Shown here piece after piece: positions 1-5,892 of a stretch of DNA of 5,894 nt (the first letter of the stretch is position 1; each line of letters opens with the position of its first letter). Both the position numbers and the translations under genes were made by a program. This stretch comes from Candidatus Zixiibacteriota bacterium. GTDB taxonomy: Bacteria > Zixibacteria > MSB-5A5 > SM1-73. Location of the stretch: positions 1 to 5,894 of the forward strand of contig JAOZNS010000166.1 in NCBI GenBank assembly GCA_029933635.1, in the 5' to 3' direction. The notes below the pieces were generated by a model. It was not told where the DNA came from and searched no databases. It was given only the letters and a program-made list of their open reading frames with translations.

Positions 1-282
1 AGTCCGGCCAAAAGGAAGGAGAAGGAGGAAAATCTAAAAGCCAAGAAGCTGGAATATCAACAGCTCACCAACGACATATTTGGTCCTGGAGGTAGAGCGG
101 AAAGAAGAAATGCAGAGCTGACCAAGCCAATTCTAGATAAGATCAACCAGGTTCTGGCAAAGATCGCCACCGAGGAGAACTTCATCATGATTTTCGACTC
201 GATCAATGGTAACATCGCCTATGCCAAAAAGAGCCTGGATTTGACCGATCGGGTCTTGGAGGAGCTTAAAAAACTGGAGTAG
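1..282 (+). CDS. ompH: OmpH/Skp-family periplasmic chaperone, C-terminal part (5' end outside window)
   Basis: The frame is open from base 1 to a TAG and gives the last 93 residues. Skp/OmpH proteins are trimeric periplasmic holdases that carry unfolded outer-membrane proteins towards the BAM complex. The visible part begins with a charged Lys/Glu-rich helix (residues 1-20 of the fragment), as in the coiled-coil tentacles of the family. It continues with the family's typical end: a helix around ELTKPILDKINQVLAKIA, a beta stretch around NFIMIFDS, then NIAYAKKSLDLTDRVLEEL, which matches the usual 'YA...LDLTD.V...L' ending. The signal peptide and N-terminal strand lie outside the window. lpxD follows after 51 bases, the usual neighbour of ompH in diderm bacteria, where bamA commonly lies upstream. 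The family call is secure; substrate range cannot be judged from this fragment. Confidence 0.88.
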   Translation, partial: SPAKRKEKEENLKAKKLEYQQLTNDIFGPGGRAERRNAELTKPILDKINQVLAKIATEENFIMIFDSINGNIAYAKKSLDLTDRVLEELKKLE

Positions 283-333
283 CTTTTTTGAATTAAAGAC
301 TTCACCCTATCCAAAACGAGAAAGCCCGAAAAG

Positions 334-1356
334 GTGGAAAAAAGTTTAAAGCAAATTGCAAAATATGTAGATGGAGAATTGGTCGGAGATTCTTCTATCA
401 AGATCAAAGGCATATCTGGTATCGAAGAGGCTCAAATAGGCGATTTGACCTTCTTAGCCAATCCCAGATACCGCCGGTTTCTTCATACCACCTCAGCCTC
501 AGCGGTGATTGTGGGGAAGGATGTAAAAACCGAAGGGATCAAGATACCCTTCATCCGACATTCCAATCCTTACTACGCGTTTGCGCAGGTTATAAAACTT
601 TTCGAAGAAGCCGAAAAAATCTATCCCGAAGGCACTCATCCGACTGCAGTGTTAGCGGAAGATGTACAGGTGGAGAAGGGGGTGCATATAGGTCCTCATG
701 TGGTTATAGAAAAAGGAGCTTCCTTAAGACGCCACTCAGCAGTGCTGGCAGGCAGTTTTGTGGGGACCAATTCAATCGTGGGGGAAAACACCTTGGTTTA
801 TCCCAATGTCACCATAAGGGAACACGTAGAGATTGGAAAAAACGTGATCATTCACTCTGGCTCGGTGATCGGTTCCGATGGCTTCGGTTATGCAAAACAG
901 AAAGGGATTCACCATAAAATTCCCCAGGTGGGAAAAGTTAAAATAGAAGATGATGTGGAGATCGGGGCTAATGTGACCATCGATCGCGCCACCATGGGAG
1001 TTACCCGAATAGGAAAGGGCACCAAGATCGACAACTTGGTTCAGATCGGACATAACGTGAATATCGGGGAAAACTGTATCATCGTGGCGCAGGTGGGGAT
1101 AGGAGGGAGCACCAAGGTAGGACATGATTCTGTTCTTGCAGGACAGGCTGGATTGGTGGGACATATAAGGATTGGAAGTCGAGTGGTGATCGGAGCTCAA
1201 TCGGGCGTCACCAAGGATATCCCTGATGATACCACGGTCTTCGGTTATCCTGCAAGGGAAATCCACCAGACCAAAAGAATCGAAGCTCACCTATCTCGAT
1301 TGGACCTTTACCTTAAACGACTGAAGGAGCTGGAAAGGATAATAAAAGAGAGATGA
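334..1356 (+). CDS. lpxD: UDP-3-O-(3-hydroxyacyl)glucosamine N-acyltransferase LpxD
   Basis: LpxD catalyses the third step of lipid A synthesis in the cytoplasm, moving a 3-hydroxyacyl chain from acyl carrier protein to the amine of UDP-3-O-acylglucosamine. The 340-residue length is normal. Residues 1-100 form the uridine-binding N-domain (LKQIAKYVDGELVGD near the start, DLTFLANPRY at 37-46). Residues 105-305 are left-handed beta-helix hexapeptide repeats, including the conserved IIHSGSVIGSDGFGYA at 172-187. His240 in QIGHNV matches the catalytic His of E. coli LpxD (His239). The C-terminal 30 residues form a charged helix. The GTG start is the only usable one: an in-frame TAA lies at 295-297 with no ATG/TTG after it, and later starts would cut the conserved N-terminus. 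Its ribosome binding site is poor, since the purine run AAAAGG directly abuts the GTG. fabZ and lpxA, frequent downstream partners, are absent here. Confidence 0.95.
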   Translation: MEKSLKQIAKYVDGELVGDSSIKIKGISGIEEAQIGDLTFLANPRYRRFLHTTSASAVIVGKDVKTEGIKIPFIRHSNPYYAFAQVIKLFEEAEKIYPEGTHPTAVLAEDVQVEKGVHIGPHVVIEKGASLRRHSAVLAGSFVGTNSIVGENTLVYPNVTIREHVEIGKNVIIHSGSVIGSDGFGYAKQKGIHHKIPQVGKVKIEDDVEIGANVTIDRATMGVTRIGKGTKIDNLVQIGHNVNIGENCIIVAQVGIGGSTKVGHDSVLAGQAGLVGHIRIGSRVVIGAQSGVTKDIPDDTTVFGYPAREIHQTKRIEAHLSRLDLYLKRLKELERIIKER

Positions 1357-1396
1357 GTCAATCCTTGCGTTAATCTATATTCATCAGGAGGTAAAG

Positions 1397-1723
1397 ATGA
1401 GCCAAACAATTGAATTTAATGATAGCAATTTTGAAAATGAAGTTTTAAAATCTGATAAACCCTGTCTGGTTGATTTCTGGGCAGAGTGGTGTGGACCTTG
1501 CCGGATGGTCGGTCCCATCGTGGAGGAGATCGCCGAAGAATATGCGGACAAGCTCAAGGTGGGAAAACTTAATGTGGATCAAAATAGTCAAACTGCTGCA
1601 AAGTATGGGATCATGAGCATTCCTACCCTCCTCATCTTCAATGGAGGGAAAGTGGTGGATCAGATCGTGGGTGCGATGCCCAAGAAGCAGTTTGTTGAAA
1701 GAATCAAAAAGATAGTCAGATAG
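1397..1723 (+). CDS. trxA: Thioredoxin
   Basis: This is a 108-residue classical thioredoxin, the cytoplasmic dithiol reductant for ribonucleotide reductase, peroxiredoxins and similar enzymes. The active site WCGPC spans residues 31-35 (Cys32, Cys35) within VDFWAEWCGPCRM. The buried Asp that tunes the active-site thiol is Asp26, and the cis-proline loop SIPT puts Pro76 opposite the active site. GAMPKKQFVERI supplies the C-terminal helix. There is no signal peptide or membrane anchor, so it is a soluble cytoplasmic protein. A strong Shine-Dalgarno AGGAGGT (1386-1392) lies 4 bases before the ATG. The gene follows lpxD by 40 bases and the next gene begins almost at its stop, so co-transcription is likely. 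Other thioredoxin-like families are unlikely because length, motif and spacing all match Trx. Confidence 0.95.
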   Translation: MSQTIEFNDSNFENEVLKSDKPCLVDFWAEWCGPCRMVGPIVEEIAEEYADKLKVGKLNVDQNSQTAAKYGIMSIPTLLIFNGGKVVDQIVGAMPKKQFVERIKKIVR

Positions 1724-1734
1724 GAATGCTCCGT

Positions 1735-2163
1735 ATGGATGAGTCCCAGCAGTTCCTCAATCCATCAGATGAACAGATAAAGCGACTTCTGGAAAGATAC
1801 ACCAAAGTTGCAGTGGTGGGTTTATCCCCAGATCCTAACCGACCCTCCCACGGTGTGGCCAGGTATTTACAAAACAGGGGATTCAAAATAATCTCGGTCA
1901 ATCCCAACGAGAAAAAGATCTTGGGCCAGAAAGCATATCCGGATCTTCGATCCATTCCGGAGAAGGTGGAGATCGTAAATATCTTTCGAAAATCGGACCA
2001 TGTTCCTCCCATTGTTGATGAAGCCATAAAGATAGACGCCAGAGTTATATGGATGCAGGAGGGAGTGATAAATCATCCCGCCGCTGTCAAAGCTTCACAG
2101 AACGGCATCATCGTGGTGATGGATCGGTGTATGCTCAAAGAATTTAGAGCTCTTTGTGAATGA
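1735..2163 (+). CDS. CoA-binding domain protein, YccU type
   Basis: This is a single Rossmann-fold protein of the CoA_binding_2 family (E. coli YccU-like), 142 residues from the chosen start. The same fold forms the N-terminal CoA-binding part of succinyl-CoA and NDP-forming acyl-CoA synthetases, but here it stands alone and has no established reaction. Visible motifs: VAVVGLSPDPNRPSHGVARYL (residues 25-45; nucleotide/CoA-binding loop), IISVNP (52-57), EIVNIFR (79-85), VIWMQEG (104-110) and VVMDRCM (127-133, with the family's conserved Cys). Two ATGs compete. The one at 1726 has AGG only one base upstream. The one at 1735 has AGGA (1722-1725) nine bases upstream and matches family length better, so I use 1735; choosing 1726 adds only MLR. 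It starts just after the trxA stop and was probably transcribed with it. The family call is firm, the role unknown. Confidence 0.88.
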   Translation: MDESQQFLNPSDEQIKRLLERYTKVAVVGLSPDPNRPSHGVARYLQNRGFKIISVNPNEKKILGQKAYPDLRSIPEKVEIVNIFRKSDHVPPIVDEAIKIDARVIWMQEGVINHPAAVKASQNGIIVVMDRCMLKEFRALCE

Positions 2164-2197
2164 AGAATATTGAGAAGCAATTAGAACCCGGCAAAAG

Positions 2198-2416
2198 ATG
2201 GAACGGATTGTCCAGATGGACAATTCTACAAAAAGAATTTCAGGTAGCTTAAAGCCTCATTTGAATCACTTGGATAACCTAAAAAGCCCTGAGCAAACTA
2301 TCGAGATTCTAGTTGAGGGAGAGGAGTGCCCCTTCTGCGGTTTTGCAAAACTGAGAAGGGAAGGAGATGAAATAGTCTGTCCTATTTGCGGATATGGACA
2401 CAGAGGTTGCACGTGA
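2198..2416 (+). CDS. Small zinc-ribbon protein, NrdJ-tail-like
   Basis: This is a 72-residue protein of unknown function. Residues 1-40 are polar and of no recognised family. The C-terminal third is a Cys4 zinc ribbon: Cys44-x2-Cys47, 13 residues, Cys61-x2-Cys64, then GYGHRGC with a fifth Cys71 one residue from the end. The order (CPFCG, acidic/hydrophobic turn, CPICGY, short spacer, final Cys) resembles the Cys-rich tail of adenosylcobalamin-dependent (class II) ribonucleotide reductase, which typically ends in a CGYSxC-like motif and takes electrons from thioredoxin. No reductase catalytic domain precedes it: an in-frame stop lies at 2171-2173. The ATG at 2198 is the first possible start but has no clear Shine-Dalgarno; Met7 (ATG 2216) is an alternative. 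It begins 34 bases after the CoA-binding gene and ends five bases before a terminator hairpin, so it is probably the last gene of that operon. A generic zinc-ribbon nucleic-acid or protein binder is the main alternative. Confidence 0.72.
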   Translation: MERIVQMDNSTKRISGSLKPHLNHLDNLKSPEQTIEILVEGEECPFCGFAKLRREGDEIVCPICGYGHRGCT

Positions 2417-2420
2417 TAAA

Positions 2421-2453
2421 AAGCCTAAGGAGGAGTTTCCTCTTGGTTTCTTT
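2421..2453 (+). terminator. Candidate rho-independent terminator after the zinc-ribbon gene
   Basis: The 5' arm AAGCC (2421-2425) and AGGAGG (2428-2433), separated by a bulged TA, pairs with CCTCTT (2439-2444) and GGTTT (2445-2449) around an AGTTT loop. This gives 11 pairs including two G-T wobbles. The GGTTT arm and following CTTT supply a T-rich tail. The hairpin starts five bases after the stop codon of the preceding gene, the expected place for an operon end. The bulge and modest T-tract keep this below certainty. Confidence 0.65.
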
Positions 2454-2769
2454 AAATAAGGAAGAGCAGTGAAGGGAGGGATCATCTATCTGAAAAATAT
2501 ACCGATTTCAATTCTAATCTTAGCTGGTTGGTTCCCTTTGGCATAATCCTGTCTCTTTTGGGCATAAACATCCGACTAAAAGATTTGATGTTCTGTTCCG
2601 GTAGAATAGAACAAAATTGAGAAGAAGATCAAATGAGGGATATTTTTTAAGACATCGCCGATATCTTCTTGGTCATAAAATTGAGTTAATGCTTTTCTCC
2701 ATAATGATAATTATGCCCTTGGTCAGGAAGGCCAGAAGTTAAGAAGGAAAAAATCTGGGAAGGAGAGAG
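2454..2769 (+). other. Intergenic gap with only weak, short open frames
   Basis: I recognise no gene in these ~316 bases. A GTG at 2469, with AAGGA (2458-2462) six bases upstream, opens a 25-codon frame to TAA 2544-2546. It encodes a hydrophobic peptide containing IPISILILAGWFPLA. A second frame without a standard start runs through the same bases to TGA 2618-2620 and includes WLVPFGIILSLLGI, also hydrophobic. A third frame runs from TTG 2617 to TAA 2740-2742. This could be one decayed membrane-protein gene with shifts, or chance. A possible but poor promoter for osmC is TTGAGT (2681-2686) with GATAAT (2706-2711), whose 19-base spacing is long. No riboswitch, tRNA or repeat is visible. Confidence 0.4.
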
Positions 2770-3186
2770 ATGTTTGTTAATCTGCAATGGAAGGGGAAAC
2801 TGGCATTTGAAGCGAAGACCAACTCAGGACATCAAATTTTGCTCGATGCCAAACCAAGGGTAGGCGGAGAGGATAAAGGTCCCAGACCAATGGAGGTTTT
2901 GCTGGTCTCCTTAGCCGGATGTACCGGAATGGATGTGGTTTCGATATTAACTAAGAAAAGGGTGAACCTGCACAAGATGACCATCAAGGTTAATGGAGAA
3001 CAGGCTCCCGAACATCCCAAATATTTCACCAAAATAGATGTGGAATTCAATTTTGAGGGGAACGGGATCAAGGAGGAAGATGTTAAACGAGCAATCGAGC
3101 TTTCCAAGGATAAATACTGTTCAGTTTCAGTTATGTTAAAAGACAAAGCTGAAATCTCATATCGATGGAATATTGTGAACGTATAG
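2770..3186 (+). CDS. OsmC/YhfA-family thiol protein
   Basis: This 138-residue member of the OsmC/Ohr superfamily comprises small cytoplasmic dimers, many of which reduce organic hydroperoxides using a pair of cysteines. Both are present: Cys51 in EVLLVSLAGCTGMDV (42-56) and Cys117 in KDKYCSVSVML (113-123). Glu42 precedes the first Cys helix in the usual P-x-E-L-L arrangement. The N-terminal strand FEAKTNSGHQILLDA and GPRPMEVLL resemble the YhfA subgroup rather than Ohr. YhfA-type proteins are poorly characterised, so peroxidase activity is inferred from the cysteines only. A clear Shine-Dalgarno AAGGAG (2760-2765) lies 4 bases before the ATG. It sits after a terminator and a long gap, so it likely has its own promoter. 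comEC begins 24 bases after its stop and may be co-transcribed. Confidence 0.9.
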   Translation: MFVNLQWKGKLAFEAKTNSGHQILLDAKPRVGGEDKGPRPMEVLLVSLAGCTGMDVVSILTKKRVNLHKMTIKVNGEQAPEHPKYFTKIDVEFNFEGNGIKEEDVKRAIELSKDKYCSVSVMLKDKAEISYRWNIVNV

Positions 3187-3210
3187 GGCCCTCCCTTCCC
3201 TGAGTGGAAT

Positions 3211-5562
3211 ATGAGACGCCCCGCCTTTTATGCCTTACTGCTATTTAGCTTCGGTATACTTTTAGGCAATTTTTTCGATCTTCCAGTCTTTCTGCTATTT
3301 TCTATCTCTTGCCTTACGCTCATATTTTGCCTGCTTTTCCAACTGCGGAAGGAAAAGCAAAGCGCTGGCTTTTTTCTGATTCTATCCTTGATATTGGTCG
3401 GTTTTTTTCGGCATGAACTTCTGACTCGAGTCTTTCCTCCAAACCACATCAGCAATTTTTTAGACTTAGGCTTGAAGATAACCATCAGCGGAAAGATAGC
3501 TGAGGAGCCCGATGTCAGAAAAAATAAAACGTTTTTGATCATTGAAGCCCAGAAGATATCCTTAGGCAAAGGAACTCGCTTTACCACGGGACAAATAATT
3601 CTGAAAATAAAAGAGCCAACCTATAGGTTCGACTACGCTGATAAAATCAGATTCAGAGGATATTTGAATCAACCTACATCTAAGAGAAATCCTGGTGTAT
3701 TCGATTACAGAAGATACCTCTCTCGGAAGAGAATCTATGGGATAGTTACCCTCTCCTCTACAAATCAGGTTGAGATTCTAAGACAAAGTCAAAAAAATAT
3801 CTTCTTCTCTAAGATGGTGATTCCCTTGAGAAGATGGATTTTGGGGGTCTTCGACAGAACATTATCCGGAAATCACAATGCCCTTCTTGCCGGGTTTCTG
3901 TTAGGAGAGAAAAGAGAACTCCCCAAAGATGTTTATAATATGTTTAGAGATACTGGCACGGTTCATCTTCTGGCGGTCTCCGGATCCAACGTGTGGCTGG
4001 TTATTGGGGTAATTTTTGTTGCTCTAAGTTTGTTTCGAGTTCCCAGAATTTTTACCACCATCGCCACTCTGATTTGCATCTTCATATTTGCCCATCTGGT
4101 GCATAACGACCCTCCGGTGGTGAGGGCGGGAATCATGGCGGCAGTGATACTTTTGAGCACTCTTTTATATAAGGATGTGGATCTGGTTAATGTGGTCTCA
4201 TTTGCTGGTTTGGCTATTTTATTTTTCTCTCCATTGTTCCTTTTTGATGTAGGATTCCAGCTTTCCTTCGTCTCAGTTTTTGCGATTCTTCTGTTATACC
4301 CCAAACTGAGTAAATTGGTCTCAAGATATATAAGCAGGTCCCATAAAAATCTGTGGAGGTGGGCACTTATACCCGCTTTGGTCTCTTTTTCCGTAGAGCT
4401 TGTTCTTTTCCCCATCTTAGCCTATTATTTTAACCTGGTTCCCTTAGTCACCGTGGTAGCTAACATATTCATCGTTCCGTTGGCAGGATTATCGGTGGTT
4501 TTAGCATGTTTTACGCTTTTTTTCGCCATCTTTAGCAACGGGTTGGCAAACATCTTTTCTGCCTCCAATTGGCTGATTCTGGAGTTGACTTTACGGCTAA
4601 CCGAAGTCTTTGCCACACTACCCATAGCAAAACTTTCTCTCCCGGCACCTTCAATTTTCAGCTTCGTGCTTTACTACTTTTTCCTTTGGTTTATGGTCAG
4701 CTCGATTGCGGCAAAGAAAAAAGCTCTCTTGTTTTTAGTGTTGATAACTGCCAACTTGCTCATCTGGAGTGAAGGACTCTCGCGGAGTGATAAACCTTTG
4801 AGGGTTACGTTCTTGGATGTCGGTCAGGGAAGTTCTGCCGTCATCCAGCTTCCCAACCAGAAGACTTTGCTGGTAAACGCGGGAGAAAAAAGGGGAAACT
4901 TTGATGCCGGAGAAAGTATTGTTACTCGCTTTTTAAATCATAAAGGAATAAACCAGATTGATAAGTTGATCCTCACCGATTCAGATTCTTTGAATTTCGC
5001 CTCAGCTCTATCTGTTTTGGAGAATAGGAGTGTTGAGCAGATATTGTTGACGGATACTTCTTCTTTTAGAAAGGGAATTTTAAAAAATCTGATTGAGAAG
5101 ATGCCAGACAGATTCGTCCTTTTGCCCTCCATCGAGGCCATATCTGATAGGGACAAAAAGTTTTCTGTTCGCTTCCTTGATTATCCTGAAGGGGATAAAG
5201 CATCTCCAGCTTCTAGAAGGGTTTTAGTACTGATCCAATACAAAGATATCTCAATCTGCTTTTTTGACGAAATGAAAAAAGTTCATTTTGATCCAGAATT
5301 CGATTGGAATAAGTTAAAAAACTGCTCGGTTCTGGTCTTATCCGAGTTAGGAGAAGTGGACCAAATCATTCAAGTCATCTCTGCCATCCAGCCTCAGAAA
5401 ATCATCTTTACCCGCCATTATTTTCGATATGAGAGAAACAAAATTCCGCTCCTGATGCAACAGAGCTTTTCTCAAATTAAGTATCATCGGACAGCAGAGG
5501 GGGGAGCTTTGATCCTTAAAACCTTTGGAGAAAAGTTGGAAGTTCAGCCTGCCGTTCGATAG
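3211..5562 (+). CDS. comEC: ComEC/Rec2 DNA-uptake channel with a degenerate C-terminal metallo-beta-lactamase domain
   Basis: ComEC is the inner-membrane channel that takes single-stranded DNA into the cytoplasm in natural transformation. The 783-residue length is normal. Order: N-terminal membrane segments (about 5-70); an OB-fold/DUF4131 region (about 85-190) with the typical NPGVFDYRRYLSRKRIYG at 160-177; the polytopic Competence domain (about 205-500) with LLGEKRELP, HLLAVSGSN (252-260), VVRAGIMAA (303-311) and FQLSF (349-353); and a C-terminal metallo-beta-lactamase-like domain (about 530-775) opening with LRVTFLDVGQG. In that last domain the metal and catalytic motifs are gone: GQGD is GQGS (Ser541), IDGG is VNAG (555-558), the SHPDADH block is TDSDSLN (589-595), and the later HHGS block is ELGE (712-715). 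The frame is intact. The channel part looks functional; nuclease activity is unlikely. The start has only a weak upstream GAGTGG (3202-3207). Confidence 0.93.
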   Translation: MRRPAFYALLLFSFGILLGNFFDLPVFLLFSISCLTLIFCLLFQLRKEKQSAGFFLILSLILVGFFRHELLTRVFPPNHISNFLDLGLKITISGKIAEEPDVRKNKTFLIIEAQKISLGKGTRFTTGQIILKIKEPTYRFDYADKIRFRGYLNQPTSKRNPGVFDYRRYLSRKRIYGIVTLSSTNQVEILRQSQKNIFFSKMVIPLRRWILGVFDRTLSGNHNALLAGFLLGEKRELPKDVYNMFRDTGTVHLLAVSGSNVWLVIGVIFVALSLFRVPRIFTTIATLICIFIFAHLVHNDPPVVRAGIMAAVILLSTLLYKDVDLVNVVSFAGLAILFFSPLFLFDVGFQLSFVSVFAILLLYPKLSKLVSRYISRSHKNLWRWALIPALVSFSVELVLFPILAYYFNLVPLVTVVANIFIVPLAGLSVVLACFTLFFAIFSNGLANIFSASNWLILELTLRLTEVFATLPIAKLSLPAPSIFSFVLYYFFLWFMVSSIAAKKKALLFLVLITANLLIWSEGLSRSDKPLRVTFLDVGQGSSAVIQLPNQKTLLVNAGEKRGNFDAGESIVTRFLNHKGINQIDKLILTDSDSLNFASALSVLENRSVEQILLTDTSSFRKGILKNLIEKMPDRFVLLPSIEAISDRDKKFSVRFLDYPEGDKASPASRRVLVLIQYKDISICFFDEMKKVHFDPEFDWNKLKNCSVLVLSELGEVDQIIQVISAIQPQKIIFTRHYFRYERNKIPLLMQQSFSQIKYHRTAEGGALILKTFGEKLEVQPAVR

Positions 5563-5639
5563 CCTTCCGGGATGGTGGATGATAGCTTTTTATAGGATCA
5601 AATAGGGAAATAAAAAAAATCGTGTCTTCGCAATATAAT

Positions 5640-5671
5640 AATGTCAGTAGTTTGCAAATAGAAAATGTCAG
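5640..5671 (+). repeat. Twin AATGTCAG motifs at the IS end
   Basis: Two perfect 8-base direct copies, 5640-5647 and 5664-5671, are offset by 24 bases. The spacer contains TTTGCAAATAGAA. Paired, similarly oriented motifs at an IS terminus commonly mark transposase binding sites. The 24-base offset would put them at similar, though not identical, faces of the helix. The role is inferred, the repeat is directly visible. Confidence 0.6.
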
Positions 5672-5679
5672 GTTATAAT
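5652..5679 (+). promoter_or_regulatory. Strong sigma-70-type promoter of the transposase gene
   Basis: The -35 box is TTGCAA (5652-5657) and the -10 box is a perfect TATAAT (5674-5679), with 16 bases between. Transcription would start near 5686, about 18 bases before the GTG start. The second AATGTCAG copy (5664-5671) lies inside the spacer, so a transposase bound at the end could repress its own promoter. Confidence 0.7.
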
Positions 5680-5700
5680 CACCTTCACTGAAGGAGGTGA
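5679..5700 (+). promoter_or_regulatory. Hairpin enclosing the transposase ribosome binding site
   Basis: TCACCTTC (5679-5686) can pair with GGAGGTGA (5693-5700) around an ACTGAA loop: 8 pairs with one T-G wobble. The 3' arm lies within AAGGAGGTGA (5691-5700), a near-complete match to the 16S anti-Shine-Dalgarno, six bases before the GTG start by its GGAGG core. The 5' arm lies between the -10 box and the predicted start (about 5686). Only transcripts entering from upstream would therefore carry both arms. Confidence 0.6.
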
Positions 5701-5703
5701 AAA

Positions 5704-5871
5704 GTGTTGAAGCTGACTATGCAAGAGGCGGAGAGATATAAAGTGATATCAGAGGTAGAAGGAGGGTATCTTAAGGTAGGAGAAGCAGCGGAGATATTAG
5801 GTTTAAGCGAGCGTCATGTATATCGGATTAAGTGCGAGTTTATCCTGAGACCCAATTTGCCTGAGCCTTAA
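5704..5871 (+). pseudogene. Transposase N-terminal fragment (ISNCY-like), truncated
   Basis: The frame opens at GTG 5704 (TTG 5707 and ATG 5719 are alternatives) after a near-perfect Shine-Dalgarno and runs 55 codons to TAA 5869-5871. Residues 6-43 (MQEAERYKVISEVEGG, then VGEAAEILGLSERHVYRIK) are a typical N-terminal helix-turn-helix of ISNCY-type DDE transposases, which read like 'EAAELLGLSERQV.RL'. After Lys43 (base 5832) the sequence no longer fits. The expected basic linker and GRPS-type stretch are missing, and neither other frame restores them. The remaining codons run into an inverted repeat and stop. No catalytic domain is present, so the product cannot transpose. Assembly error or a second insertion at about 5833 are the alternatives to simple truncation. 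Confidence 0.6.
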
Positions 5872-5892
5872 GGGAATTGGGCATAAGGATAA
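5840..5892. repeat. Long imperfect inverted repeat at the transposase break
   Basis: TTATCCT (5840-5846) and CCCAATT (5851-5857) are mirrored by AATTGGG (5875-5881) and AGGATAA (5886-5892). That makes 14 pairs, interrupted by a symmetric 4-by-4 internal loop (GAGA / CATA) and closed by a 17-base loop that holds a further CCT/AGG pairing. It begins seven bases after the point where transposase similarity ends. It may be the end of another element, a small palindromic (MITE- or REP-like) insert, or a stem-loop made by rearrangement. It is not followed by a T-tract within the window, so a terminator is not supported. Confidence 0.55.

Noticed and set aside
262..292. T-run after the ompH stop as a terminator
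   Set aside because: CTTTTTTG follows the stop, but the only pairing upstream is an A-run with two or three further bases. There is no GC stem, and lpxD follows closely as in a shared operon.
772..1290. A 172-codon open frame on the - strand inside lpxD
   Set aside because: It lies wholly antisense to the well-conserved hexapeptide-repeat region of lpxD, and its translation shows no recognisable domain. The regular repeat codons explain the lack of stops.
2711..2745. Hairpin TTGGTC...GGCCAG upstream of osmC as a regulatory element
   Set aside because: Only six pairs with two wobbles and no flanking support; compatible with chance.
3979..3990. SGSN in the ComEC channel, in place of the common SGLH, as a lost key residue
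   Set aside because: SG-x-N variants at this position are familiar in ComEC proteins of several phyla, so this is not evidence of degeneration.
3963..4415. A 150-codon open frame on the - strand inside comEC
   Set aside because: It is antisense to conserved ComEC channel motifs. Its Lys/Thr-rich product reflects the complement of hydrophobic codons.
4569..4772. A 67-codon + strand frame inside comEC
   Set aside because: It is an alternative frame of continuous ComEC coding sequence; the ComEC frame stays intact through it, so there is no sign of a frameshift.
5563..5639. Terminator after comEC
   Set aside because: The 77 bases contain an A-run and AT-rich stretches but no stable stem followed by a T-tract on the + strand. 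Read-through into the IS is therefore plausible.
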